From Pseudanabaena yagii GIHE-NHR1 (GTDB lineage Bacteria > Cyanobacteriota > Cyanobacteriia > Pseudanabaenales > Pseudanabaenaceae), in the NCBI RefSeq assembly GCF_012863495.1, contig NZ_JAAVJL010000001.1:124001-188000 (forward strand): a DNA stretch of 64,000 nucleotides. Reading direction: 5' to 3'. Position 1 is the first letter of the stretch. Every line of letters starts with the position of its first letter. Of the stretch, positions 52,126 to 60,782 are shown in pieces. The notes under the pieces were generated by a model. That model was given only the letters and a program-made list of their open reading frames with translations, had not been told where the DNA came from and made no database searches. The position numbers and the translations under genes are program-made.

Positions 52126-53700
52126 TTATTGACAAGTCTCAAGGCGATTGATGCGAGCAACGATCGCATCGACATAGCTGTTCAATTCCCTCGGTCGTAA
52201 GTTGCTGTTATTAATCATGACACTGAAAATAACTTCAGGATAATGCTGAGGTTTAGCGTAACCCGATAAAGCGCTTACACCTGTTAATGTGCCAGTTTTA
52301 GCTTGCATAGCAATGGGATTAACTCTCCATCGGTTAGTTAAAGTACCATCCCCTGTGCCATCGCCATTTGATACTGGCAAAGAACTACGAAAAGTACGAT
52401 CATCAGCCACATTATACAAAAGTTGGGCGATCGCTCTAGGGGTCGTCAAATTACGTCGCGATAGTCCAGAGCCATCTGCTAGCAAGACATTATGCGAGCC
52501 AATTTTGATGACATCTAAATATTCCTTGAGCGCATATATGCCACCGTTCACACCATTGAGGGAAACATATTCATAAACCCGATCGCCTAGTTTTTCTTGA
52601 AATAATTTGCTATAGAATTTCTCACCTACGGCTCTGAGTAATAGTTCGGCGTAGAGGTTATTGCTATCTTTATTGGTAGTTGTAATGAGCGCAGAGAGCG
52701 GTGGCGAGTAGGCGATCGCTAAGTCTTGGGTCGGTGGCAGTTTTTTGGGAATATTTGCGAATGGGTTGACTTTAATTCCTTGTGCGTCTAACTCTTTACT
52801 CAATAGGCGCACAAAATTAGCTTCAGGATCGGGAATTGCGACACCACCCTCCTCTGGCTCAGCCTTGTCAGAAATTGCGCCACTAATGATCAGTACTTTT
52901 TGACCGTAGGGACGGACAATGCTCAAAGCGTTATCAGGAAACATATACAGCATAGAGTCATCACTAGCTGTGTAGGATTTGTTCTCCACCAGCCAGTCTT
53001 TAGCCAATGCAGGATTTTCCCATTCAAAGATGGCAGGTTGACCAATTTTATTGGGACGGATTGACCAATTCAAGGCATTTTCATTAATCGTGAAGGGAGA
53101 AACCTTAGCGGCGTAATATTCTTGGAGATCTTTCCATTCCCAACTATCTACAAGTTCGTCACCCCTACGAATAGTTCTTGTCCAAATACCACCATTGATC
53201 TGCTTGACCCCTTTATCTTTGAGTTGGCTGACGAGGGATTTTAATCCTGTCTCTGAGTTAAAGCTGGGATCACCCGATCCCACTAGCCATAATCCATTTT
53301 CTAGAGTGCCTTGAGGATTGGGCAAATTGCTGGACATCAATTTGGTTGCAAAGCGGTGGTCTGCTCCCAAAACTTTTAAGGCGATCGCAGTGGTAAATAG
53401 TTTGGTATTAGAGGCAGGAATGAAATAGCGATCGCCATCAAGATTGGCTAATACTTGTGGTTTCGGCTCATTGGTTTGGACAAATACCCCCACTCGTGAA
53501 GACTGTAATTGAGGAGATTGGGCAACTTGGGACAATTCCTGTTGCAACTGGGCAGGACAAATGCGATCGGGATTGGCTTGGATAGGTAATGGCGCAATCA
53601 GAGGAATTGCAACTAGGGCGATCGCTGGAAATATAGAGCCTTGGAAATTACGCTTCATCAACTGACAAATAAAGCGTGAGGAAAGAGACTGAAGTTGCAT
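52126..53700 (-). CDS. dacB: D-alanyl-D-alanine carboxypeptidase/endopeptidase, PBP4 (DacB) type
   Basis: This is a class C low-molecular-weight penicillin-binding protein, peptidase family S13, that trims or cleaves peptidoglycan cross-links in the periplasm. The 524-residue protein has a signal peptide (QGSIFPAIALVAIPLIAPLP, cleaved near IQA), SxxK as Ser97-x-x-Lys100 in PASNTKLFTTA, the SxN triad as KDSNNLYAELLLR, and KTG in MQAKTGTLTG. An internal Met at residue 16 (53655) gives a more usual signal peptide and may be the true start. Confidence 0.91.
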   Translation of the reverse strand: MQLQSLSSRFICQLMKRNFQGSIFPAIALVAIPLIAPLPIQANPDRICPAQLQQELSQVAQSPQLQSSRVGVFVQTNEPKPQVLANLDGDRYFIPASNTKLFTTAIALKVLGADHRFATKLMSSNLPNPQGTLENGLWLVGSGDPSFNSETGLKSLVSQLKDKGVKQINGGIWTRTIRRGDELVDSWEWKDLQEYYAAKVSPFTINENALNWSIRPNKIGQPAIFEWENPALAKDWLVENKSYTASDDSMLYMFPDNALSIVRPYGQKVLIISGAISDKAEPEEGGVAIPDPEANFVRLLSKELDAQGIKVNPFANIPKKLPPTQDLAIAYSPPLSALITTTNKDSNNLYAELLLRAVGEKFYSKLFQEKLGDRVYEYVSLNGVNGGIYALKEYLDVIKIGSHNVLLADGSGLSRRNLTTPRAIAQLLYNVADDRTFRSSLPVSNGDGTGDGTLTNRWRVNPIAMQAKTGTLTGVSALSGYAKPQHYPEVIFSVMINNSNLRPRELNSYVDAIVARINRLETCQ

Positions 53701-53764
53701 TTAATGAACAAGGCAGAAAGAATATGTATAGATTTCAGATTAGCGATATTGTGCCTCAACATTA

Positions 53765-54412
53765 CTAATCTATAGTCCATAGATAAATCATATGTTCTTG
53801 ATCGCCAACTTTAACTTTTTCGGTTCTAGTTGCAGATAAATCTCCTAAACTGTATTGATAGGAAACAATTCGTGTTCCTGATTTTAATTTTGGTAAAATT
53901 TCTGATCGTATCCGCAGATTTGCTTGGGGAAGCAAATATAGCGTAATCACCGTTGCATCTCGTAAATCAGTTTTAAATAGATCCTGTTTGACAAATTTAA
54001 TTTGAGAGCGAATCTGTGGAGTTTTGACGATCGCGGCTTTTGTCGCTCTCTCAGATTCTCGAATTAATTCAGGATCGATCTCTATACCGATCGCCTTTGC
54101 CCCAAATTTCTGCGCTGCCGCAATCACAATTCTGCCATCCCCACTACCAAGATCGTAAACCACATCCTGAGAATTCACCTTTGCCATTTCTAGCATCTTG
54201 ATAACAACTCGCTCAGGAGTTTGCAAATAGGGCGCATCAGGAGTCCGCTCTGGATCAGAATTTTTGGGATCAATATTGGGAACTGATGGCAGGGGTTTAC
54301 TCTCTAAGGGAGTTTTAGGCGCTTCACTATTCACCCAAATCTGGCAAGCAACTAAAGTTGATGCGGTAATTGCAGCAATTAAGATGAACCGAAATAGATT
54401 TGCCATGTTCAT
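53765..54412 (-). CDS. Membrane-anchored class I SAM methyltransferase
   Basis: This 215-residue protein starts with a hydrophobic stretch and Cys in STLVACQIW, which could be a lipobox or an anchor. The catalytic domain has the segment PYLQTPERVVIKMLEMA, SAM motif I VYDLGSGDGRIVIAAAQKFG, the acidic IGIEIDPELI and VITLYLLPQANLRIR. The fold is like DOT1/PrmA-type protein lysine methyltransferases; the substrate is unknown. A methyltransferase domain exported outside the cytoplasm would be odd, so an anchored inside-facing form is more likely. Confidence 0.82.
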   Translation of the reverse strand: MNMANLFRFILIAAITASTLVACQIWVNSEAPKTPLESKPLPSVPNIDPKNSDPERTPDAPYLQTPERVVIKMLEMAKVNSQDVVYDLGSGDGRIVIAAAQKFGAKAIGIEIDPELIRESERATKAAIVKTPQIRSQIKFVKQDLFKTDLRDATVITLYLLPQANLRIRSEILPKLKSGTRIVSYQYSLGDLSATRTEKVKVGDQEHMIYLWTID

Positions 54413-54490
54413 AAATTTGCCATAAGTAACTGGGCGAAACTACAACTCTGTAGTGCAAGCGCATGGTGCAATACAGGGTTTGTTCTAGAT

Positions 54491-56050
54491 TTATCCAAAT
54501 CCTAATTTTTGTAAAACTGCTGCCTGAGCCTCTGGTTGCTGACTATAGGCAAATCCCCAAGGAATATTGGCTGGCAAAATTTGCAGAAATGGATCGAGGG
54601 CATAGGGACTACCATAGACAACCATAGCTTCTAATTTTTCGCTTGCTAGGAGTGCATTCGCTAAGGTCTGTGTTTTAGCGTGCAGATTGGTGTTGCCACG
54701 AAATGGATTACCACGACTAAACATTTGGATAAATACATCAGTAAATTGCTTCAGTTGGAGATGCTCTATTGTCTGACCATCGGTGATAATTCTCTGGTAG
54801 CCACTATTCTTGGGGAATAACACCGCAGGCGATCGCGAGTTGAGAAATTCACCACAGGTGAGCGGATCATCGACAATGATCAGGTTGAGATAATTGGCTT
54901 TTGGGTTTGCAGTATCACCAGATTGCAAATGGGGAATTGCCGAATAGACGCTAATTGATTTGGTGGCAATCTCCTTAGCAATTGCCAGATTTTCAGGCTT
55001 ACCCAGTTGCGTTAAATCCGTGGGTATCCCACATACTTTTTGTTTTGCTTGCCAAATTCTTTGCAATGATTGCTTAATGCGATCGCGACTAATTTCCCCA
55101 GATTCCACGGCGGCACATACAGCATGAATCGTAGCGATCGGATCGACGGGCATTAATAAAATATCTGCACCTGCCTTGACTGCCTGCACGGCGATCGCTT
55201 CAGGGCTATTTAAATTGGCAACTCCCGACATAATCAGCGCATCGGTGGTAATAATCCCCTCAAAGCCCAACTGGTCGCGCAAAATTTCTGTGAGGATATG
55301 CGGTGATAAAGTCGCAATATTTTGTGGATCTAGGTGTGGGGCGAAGATATGAGCGCTCATGATCGTATCTACGCCTGCGGCGATCGCATTGCTGAAGGGT
55401 AGAAATTCTAAATTCTCAAATCTTGAGCGATCGTGAGTCAATGTCGGGGTTTGTAAATGTGAATCTACAGCCGTGTCACCATGTCCGGGGAAATGCTTTG
55501 CGGTCGTCAATACGGGATATTGCTTTGCCCCTGCGATAAAGCCCCGCGTCGCCCCCATCACCTCGCCAACTGTAATTCCAAAGGAACGTACATTGATGAC
55601 AGGATTTTGAGGGTTGTTATTGATATCCACAATCGGTGCTAGCACCCAATTTAGCCCGATCGCTAGAGCTTCTTCGGCAGTAACACGCCCCATTGCTTCG
55701 GCATAGTCAATACCGACATCTTGCAACGCCATCGGTGGTGGAAACCATGTCGCGCCACTAAACCTGTGTCCTACACCCTCTTCGATATCGGCTGCCATCA
55801 ACAAAGGTACTTTTGCCCATGACTGCATTTGCTGTGTTTTGAGAGCAATTTCCGCCGCACTTCCACCCAGCAAAATTACGCCACCAACCCCATATTCACC
55901 AATGAGGGTTTGTAGTTGTTTACTTGTTAATTCCCACTGTGGATATTGAATCTGATGGTCGTACAGCATTCCGCAGGTGCGAACAACCAACATTTGCGAG
56001 ACTTGCTCAACGAGGCTCAACGTATCAATATCAGGCAAGTGGATTGGCAT
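54491..56050 (-). CDS. nagZ: Glycoside hydrolase family 3, beta-N-acetylhexosaminidase (NagZ-like)
   Basis: It removes N-acetylglucosamine from muropeptides in cell-wall recycling. In the GH3 TIM barrel (~1-340) the NagZ hallmark KHFPGHGDTAVDSH (Lys185, His186, Asp192, catalytic His198) is followed by the nucleophile Asp270 in IITTDALIMSG. Residues ~350-519 form a second alpha/beta/alpha domain, as in Gram-positive NagZ and unlike the single-domain E. coli enzyme. There is no signal peptide, so it acts in the cytosol or by another route. It is grouped on one strand with other envelope genes. Confidence 0.9.
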   Translation of the reverse strand: MPIHLPDIDTLSLVEQVSQMLVVRTCGMLYDHQIQYPQWELTSKQLQTLIGEYGVGGVILLGGSAAEIALKTQQMQSWAKVPLLMAADIEEGVGHRFSGATWFPPPMALQDVGIDYAEAMGRVTAEEALAIGLNWVLAPIVDINNNPQNPVINVRSFGITVGEVMGATRGFIAGAKQYPVLTTAKHFPGHGDTAVDSHLQTPTLTHDRSRFENLEFLPFSNAIAAGVDTIMSAHIFAPHLDPQNIATLSPHILTEILRDQLGFEGIITTDALIMSGVANLNSPEAIAVQAVKAGADILLMPVDPIATIHAVCAAVESGEISRDRIKQSLQRIWQAKQKVCGIPTDLTQLGKPENLAIAKEIATKSISVYSAIPHLQSGDTANPKANYLNLIIVDDPLTCGEFLNSRSPAVLFPKNSGYQRIITDGQTIEHLQLKQFTDVFIQMFSRGNPFRGNTNLHAKTQTLANALLASEKLEAMVVYGSPYALDPFLQILPANIPWGFAYSQQPEAQAAVLQKLGFG

Positions 56051-56091
56051 AGTTAACTAAAAAATAAACAACAATATAGCGCTTCAGGTTT

Positions 56092-56116
56092 GTTTCCCCG
56101 CCTTCGGCGGGGAAAC
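56092..56116. repeat. Short hairpin between GerMN and nagZ genes
   Basis: gtttccccgcc, loop ttc, full complement. It is preceded by atatagcgctt (56074-56084), a family C-like tag. Confidence 0.72.
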
Positions 56117-56154
56117 ATGAAAACACTATATGCGGCAATAAGCACCGCGCATCC

Positions 56155-56757
56155 CTAAAACTCTAGCGCAAAATCTTTGCGTGTCATCGGTTGTGGTACT
56201 TCTAAACCTTCGCCGCCGATATATTTTAAAGCTTTACCTTCAACGGATAAATAAACCTTTGCCTCAGGTTCTAAGCTAGTTGCTGTGTAAAGCACCTGAA
56301 TAATCCTGCCCTGCATCGAAGCAGAGCCGCCACCCTTGGTAAAGTCCTTGGATAGGTCAATCCGAATTTCTTTGCCTTTAGCCTGTACCTTTAGAACTTT
56401 TGTATTGGCGGGAATGGCACTATAAAGGCTCGATTCCGATGGTTTCTCAGATATCAAAGTATTTAAACCAGAAGCGATCGCTTCGTCATTACTTTTGGCT
56501 TTGATGGCGATCGGGACAGCCTTTAATTTATTTTTGCTAGATTCAATCCAATAAACAGCTAATTCACCATCTACGGCTCGCTGTGCAGGTGGGGACTGGC
56601 TAATTTGATTTACTGACGCAGGAGCAGATATCTGAGGATTGGGTTGGTTAGGTTGATTAAAATGACTATTGAGCAATACTGCCGTTGCCGAACCACCAAC
56701 TAGCGCTGCTCCAACTAGCCCTAACCAAGTACCTTTACTTAAAACTGGCATTTTCAT
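56155..56757 (-). CDS. GerMN-domain membrane-anchored protein
   Basis: This 200-residue protein has an N-terminal TM anchor (~10-30) and a Pro/Asn/Gln-rich linker, then a GerMN domain (~67-180). The pattern AVYWIESSKNKLKAVPI, LSEKPSE-like LISEKPSESSLYSAIP, KVLKVQAKGKEIRIDLSKDF and IIQVLYTATSL is typical of the domain, first described in germination protein GerM and in LpqB. Its role in cyanobacteria is unknown; extracytoplasmic location and wall association are likely. It is a single gene upstream of nagZ on the same strand. Confidence 0.85.
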   Translation of the reverse strand: MKMPVLSKGTWLGLVGAALVGGSATAVLLNSHFNQPNQPNPQISAPASVNQISQSPPAQRAVDGELAVYWIESSKNKLKAVPIAIKAKSNDEAIASGLNTLISEKPSESSLYSAIPANTKVLKVQAKGKEIRIDLSKDFTKGGGSASMQGRIIQVLYTATSLEPEAKVYLSVEGKALKYIGGEGLEVPQPMTRKDFALEF

Positions 56758-56872
56758 AATTTAGCTCCTCAACGCTGTTGATTAAGTTTGCTGCGATCGA
56801 TGGGACTATGTGACGCAAACAAACGCGAATTAGCTCCTTAATCTATCTTAATTCTAACTGATGTGATGAAAC

Positions 56873-56970
56873 CCTCACCCCCCAGATCCCTCTCCCATTA
56901 AGAGAGAAGGGGAGTAAAGCTAATTTTTTGTTCCCTTCTCCCCTTTTGGGAGAGGGGATAGGGGTGAGGG
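56873..56970. repeat. Large inverted repeat overlapping the 3' end of trpF
   Basis: ccctcaccccccagatccc (from 56873) and ggggataggggtgaggg (to 56970) are the ends of ~38-bp arms with several mismatches; each arm is loosely palindromic. It is the familiar ccctcacccctatcccctct type cyanobacterial repeat. The right arm is inside the trpF reading frame. Confidence 0.78.
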
Positions 56971-57627
56971 TCTTACCAACTTCCGCACAAATTCTTTAAC
57001 TTTAGATAGATCTTTGTCTCCTGCGGAACGTTCTACCCCACTTGATACGTCTAAACCACTTGGGCATACTAGCGCGATCGCTTGTTCGACATTTTCTGGA
57101 GATAGCCCTCCCGCTAGCCACCAGTCACAATGGGGACGGAAATCGCGCAACATTTGCCAATCGATAGTTTTGCCAGTGCCTCCCGCCATTTGTGGATCGT
57201 AGGCATCGAGTAAAATCACATCAACCACATCACTATACCGTTGAGCTTGCTCTAAGCCTGCTTGATCTTTGACTCGAAGGGCTTTGATGAGTTTAATGTT
57301 TGAGTTGATATTTGGTTGCAGTTGATCGAGATGCGATCGCACCTCATGACAAAACTCTGGTGATTCATCGCCATGTAGTTGTACGCCATTAAGTCCCCCT
57401 TGCTCTACGGTTTGACAAATTTCCTCGGCGCTAGCGTTGAGAAATACCCCGATCAAATCAATCGTAGGATAATCAGGTATTAGGCTAGTTGTAATCTGGG
57501 CGATCGCGGAGGTAGTGATATATCGTGGTGATGACGAGACACATATAAAACCAATTGCGTTAACTCCCATTTGGGCGATCGCCTGAGCCTGATCGATTTT
57601 CGTAAGTCCGCAAATTTTGATATACAT
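56920..57627 (-). CDS. trpF: Phosphoribosylanthranilate isomerase
   Basis: It converts N-(5-phosphoribosyl)anthranilate to the 1-carboxyphenylamino-deoxyribulose phosphate in tryptophan synthesis. The 235-residue TIM barrel has the catalytic Cys in YIKICGLTKIDQA, GFICVSSSPRYI, GVQLHGDESPEF, the Asp in ILLDAYDPQMAGGTGKTIDW and LAGGLSPENVEQAI and SGLDVSSGVERSAGDKD. I start at Met 57627; an upstream ATG (57645) adds six residues. After FVRKLVR the last ~16 residues (starting PSPLSPLPKGEKG) are translated repeat DNA and not family sequence. Confidence 0.92.
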   Translation of the reverse strand: MYIKICGLTKIDQAQAIAQMGVNAIGFICVSSSPRYITTSAIAQITTSLIPDYPTIDLIGVFLNASAEEICQTVEQGGLNGVQLHGDESPEFCHEVRSHLDQLQPNINSNIKLIKALRVKDQAGLEQAQRYSDVVDVILLDAYDPQMAGGTGKTIDWQMLRDFRPHCDWWLAGGLSPENVEQAIALVCPSGLDVSSGVERSAGDKDLSKVKEFVRKLVRPSPLSPLPKGEKGTKN

Positions 57628-57706
57628 ACAAGCACAATATTTCATGACAAAGTACTCATCCTATCCAAATTCCATGCAGTCCTCTCAGAATTTAGTCTCA
57701 AAGTTT

Positions 57707-58330
57707 ATGACGAAATTTTCTACTGGTTCGGCGGTGGTGATGGCGATCGCGATTGCCTGTTGCACACCGACCATGCCCGTCCGTGCGGCGCTCTTTGATG
57801 GGCCAGTTGATCGCTTACCTGCGATCGAGCGTGATTCTTTGCGTAATGGACAAACGGTAGTTACAGGTGAGAAAGGAAAATATGTAGCAAAGGTACTAGT
57901 CACGGCTTCCCCTGATGCGGTTTGGCGGGTTTTGACTGACTATGCCAATCTCTCTAAATTTATCCCGAATATGACCTCTAGCAAAGTCCTTGAGAGCTAT
58001 GGCAATCGCAAGGTGATTGAACAGGTAGATACGCGTCAAGTCTTTATTGTTTCTATCGTTTCTCGCACCAAGCTTGCTATTGAGGAAACTGATCGCAAGC
58101 AGATTGATTTCCATCTCATTGATGGTGATCTATCGAAAATGGAAGGCTATTGGAAAATGGAACCTGTATCTTCCGTTCCCAATCGTCCCGCCAATCAGGT
58201 TTTGATTACTTACACTGTGAATGCTCAGCCGAGTGATTCGACTCCTGCGGATGCTTTTTATGGCATTTTTAAGGATGCGTTGAATGATACTTTGCAGGCA
58301 ATCAAAAACGAAATCAAAAGCAGAGGCTAG
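57707..58330 (+). CDS. SRPBCC-fold secreted or membrane-attached protein
   Basis: This protein of ~207 residues has a signal peptide (SAVVMAIAIACC, processing after PVRA) and an SRPBCC/START-type ligand-binding domain: GEKGKYVAKVLVTASPDAVW, VLTDYANLSKFIPNM, VSRTKLAIEE and YWKMEPV. The fold binds hydrophobic ligands, as in polyketide cyclases and ribosome-associated CoQ-binding proteins. Upstream ATGs at 57617, 57644 and 57674 are in frame, but the first would overlap trpF; 57707 gives the most usual signal peptide and leaves room for two divergent promoters. Ligand unknown. Confidence 0.82.
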   Translation: MTKFSTGSAVVMAIAIACCTPTMPVRAALFDGPVDRLPAIERDSLRNGQTVVTGEKGKYVAKVLVTASPDAVWRVLTDYANLSKFIPNMTSSKVLESYGNRKVIEQVDTRQVFIVSIVSRTKLAIEETDRKQIDFHLIDGDLSKMEGYWKMEPVSSVPNRPANQVLITYTVNAQPSDSTPADAFYGIFKDALNDTLQAIKNEIKSRG

Positions 58331-58365
58331 TGATCCTATAACAACTCACTGTCAGTCTCTCGCCC

Positions 58366-60327
58366 TCATAGCTGTAGAATCTTTCGCAACCCATCGGCGA
58401 TCGCTTGGACGGGGGTAAGTAATTTCGCAGCTTTGCTAACAACTTTGATGATTTTGTCAATTACTGTGCCAATCATGTCGTGATCTTCTTTGTTGTTAGC
58501 AAACTTGCCAATCGTATCGATATATTGCAAAGCTTTTGTCTTGTCTTCTTCTGTCAATTCCGTAGATTCGCTAATTGCTTTTTGTAAGTCAGTCAGGAGA
58601 TCGGCAAGTTTTGGTGCTTCGGGGGTGTCGCTGTCACGGAGTTGTTGAATCGTGACGGTGACAGTGCCGCTAATATCTCCACCTGCAACGGTTACGCCTG
58701 TCATGTTGCCATCAGATTTTAGAGAAATATTTTGATTTTTGTCAGACACTTGATTTTTCTCTCCTTGAACTTGTTGAACAATAATTTTATCGTTAGATTT
58801 AGTTGCTTGGGTTTTGGCAATTTCTTTGAAACCTGCATTTGCATCTTTCAAATCGGCAATACGTTCATCCTTTTCAGCATTGAGAACTTTTAAAGTTTTG
58901 ACTTCACCTTCTAAAAATGTGAGTTTTCGGTTTAAATCCCTGATGAGTTGATTGTCTTCTGGATGAAGTCGCTTGTAAATGTCGTAGGATTCCGAAAAGT
59001 CAGCATGGAGTTTGCCTTTGTCTGCATCAGGGCTTACATCGTAGCTTCTTTTGAGAGCGTCTTTATTTTGACCAATAAATTTAGTTTGGTTGATGGATAG
59101 TTGTACTTCAGGATTTTTGATTACCATTTGCTGCATGGCATATTGAAAAGCGCTGAAGTTGATTTCATTTTTAAATAGAAAATCGAGTGTATTGGTAAAC
59201 TCTCCAACTAAAAGCGCAAAGTCACCTTCAGCAAAATCACCACTCGCGGGTTTACGTTCCTTTCCTGCTTCATCGATATAAACGTGTGTGCAAATAACAT
59301 TCTCAAATTTGGTTTCAGGATTAATTCCCCAATTAAATATCCTTGCGCCTGTGAGAGTTGCACCTGTGAAGTCAGTTCCTAATGCTTGTGAGTTGCTGAG
59401 GTCAGCATTGATCAGTTTTGCACCACGCAGATCAGCACCATTTAAATTGGCATTGTGGAGAATGGCATCGACTAAATCGACATTTTGTAAATATGCCTTA
59501 TGGAAGTTAGCCGATGCATAATTTACTGCTCTTCCGCTCTCAGGTTTCTTGCATAAATTTCGTACTTTAGTATCTTCAATATTTTTTGGTAATTTGCATC
59601 TAAAGAATTTAGCTCCTTGCCAGTTAATTAAATCACAATTTGTATCTGTGAAGTCGGTAAATTGTAATTCCGCATTGGCAAAATTTGCACCAGTAAGATC
59701 TGCACCATTAAAGTAGGTACTTATTGAACTTTTCAACGTTTCTAGTAATTCTTTGGACACAGGCAGCGTAATAATGATAAAGACCAAACTGGCAGTAATG
59801 CATAAAATTCCCCATCTAACATTGCCAGTGAGAAAAGACTTATATGCTTGAACTATAATTACAACTACAATTCCAAGTAGACTGACAATAGCAAGTGTAA
59901 TTTTAAACATTAATGGGTCTACTCTCACAATTCCAGCACCACCAGTCACTCTAGCTATAAATGCAGTTAAAAATGATACGAGACTGACCACAATTCCACT
60001 TGCAACTGCACCTAAAAATCCACCTAAAACTGAACCTAAGATTGAAACCAAAGCATCATCTACAATTACACCCAAAAGAAATCCCAAAGATGCCCCTGAT
60101 CCTATAACTACAAACATAAATGTAAATGCAACTGTAACCTCTATTAAATAGATGAATTGCTGATTACTCTGACCAGTTTTAACACCTGTAAAATTTGCCC
60201 CAGTTAGTATAGCCTCTCGAAAATCACAACCTCGCAGATCTGCACCTGTAAAATCTGCACCTGCTAAGTCTTCTCGTCCATTAAAGGATTGATGACGCAA
60301 GTCTTGACCGACAAAGGATAGAGTCAT
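58366..60327 (-). CDS. Membrane-embedded pentapeptide-repeat protein with conserved cyanobacterial C-terminal region
   Basis: This 653-residue protein starts with pentapeptide repeats (A(D/N)LxG pattern, ~10-50, for example LAGADFTGADLRGCDF), then a hydrophobic region with four to five TM helices (~55-205). A second pentapeptide block follows (~207-340, NANLNGADLRGAKLINADL), then a helical NTLDFLFKNEINFSAF segment, a coiled coil (~455-505, FLEGEVKTLKVLNAEKDERI) and a Val/Thr-rich beta part (MTGVTVAGGDISGTVTVTI). The final helices start with EAPKLADLLTDLQKAI. That C-terminal layout occurs in many cyanobacterial pentapeptide proteins (recalled). No enzymatic motif is evident and function is unknown. 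Confidence 0.85.
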   Translation of the reverse strand: MTLSFVGQDLRHQSFNGREDLAGADFTGADLRGCDFREAILTGANFTGVKTGQSNQQFIYLIEVTVAFTFMFVVIGSGASLGFLLGVIVDDALVSILGSVLGGFLGAVASGIVVSLVSFLTAFIARVTGGAGIVRVDPLMFKITLAIVSLLGIVVVIIVQAYKSFLTGNVRWGILCITASLVFIIITLPVSKELLETLKSSISTYFNGADLTGANFANAELQFTDFTDTNCDLINWQGAKFFRCKLPKNIEDTKVRNLCKKPESGRAVNYASANFHKAYLQNVDLVDAILHNANLNGADLRGAKLINADLSNSQALGTDFTGATLTGARIFNWGINPETKFENVICTHVYIDEAGKERKPASGDFAEGDFALLVGEFTNTLDFLFKNEINFSAFQYAMQQMVIKNPEVQLSINQTKFIGQNKDALKRSYDVSPDADKGKLHADFSESYDIYKRLHPEDNQLIRDLNRKLTFLEGEVKTLKVLNAEKDERIADLKDANAGFKEIAKTQATKSNDKIIVQQVQGEKNQVSDKNQNISLKSDGNMTGVTVAGGDISGTVTVTIQQLRDSDTPEAPKLADLLTDLQKAISESTELTEEDKTKALQYIDTIGKFANNKEDHDMIGTVIDKIIKVVSKAAKLLTPVQAIADGLRKILQL

Positions 60328-60631
60328 GAAGTTTGGGTTAACCGACTGAAGTTAAAGATCTCTATTTGCAAGAATTGAGATTTTAATAAATATATCAGGA
60401 TTCTTTTATCAAAAAAATGAAAGATTTCTGTAGAGGCAAAGCATTCCCGTCATAATTTACCAATTTACAGACAACCTCACATCGGGAATGCTCTGCCCTA
60501 AACCTCCAACATTCGCACCACAAATTCTCAACCGCAAATCAATGCAACACACTTTATTTTTGTCTTGGCGAAAGCAATTTATTCGGAACAATTTCTATCC
60601 AGCTATATAGCAATTTTAAATATTTACTAGA

Positions 60632-60684
60632 GGCTTCGACTTCGCTCAGCCATCGGTGAGAGGTGGCTGAGCGAAGTCGAAGCC
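60632..60684. repeat. Hairpin with family D core in the gap before the ABC gene
   Basis: ggcttcgacttcgctcagcca (60632-60652) pairs perfectly with 60664-60684. The gap 60328-60782 otherwise shows no gene and only presumed promoters for the divergent genes. Confidence 0.85.
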
Positions 60685-60782
60685 CTAACTCTTAAATGTC
60701 AACTTCAGCAATTAAGTAGCAATAGCATGATATTTTAGCTTGAGATGCTTATCAATTAACTCTTAAAAAGTCCAAAAAAATC

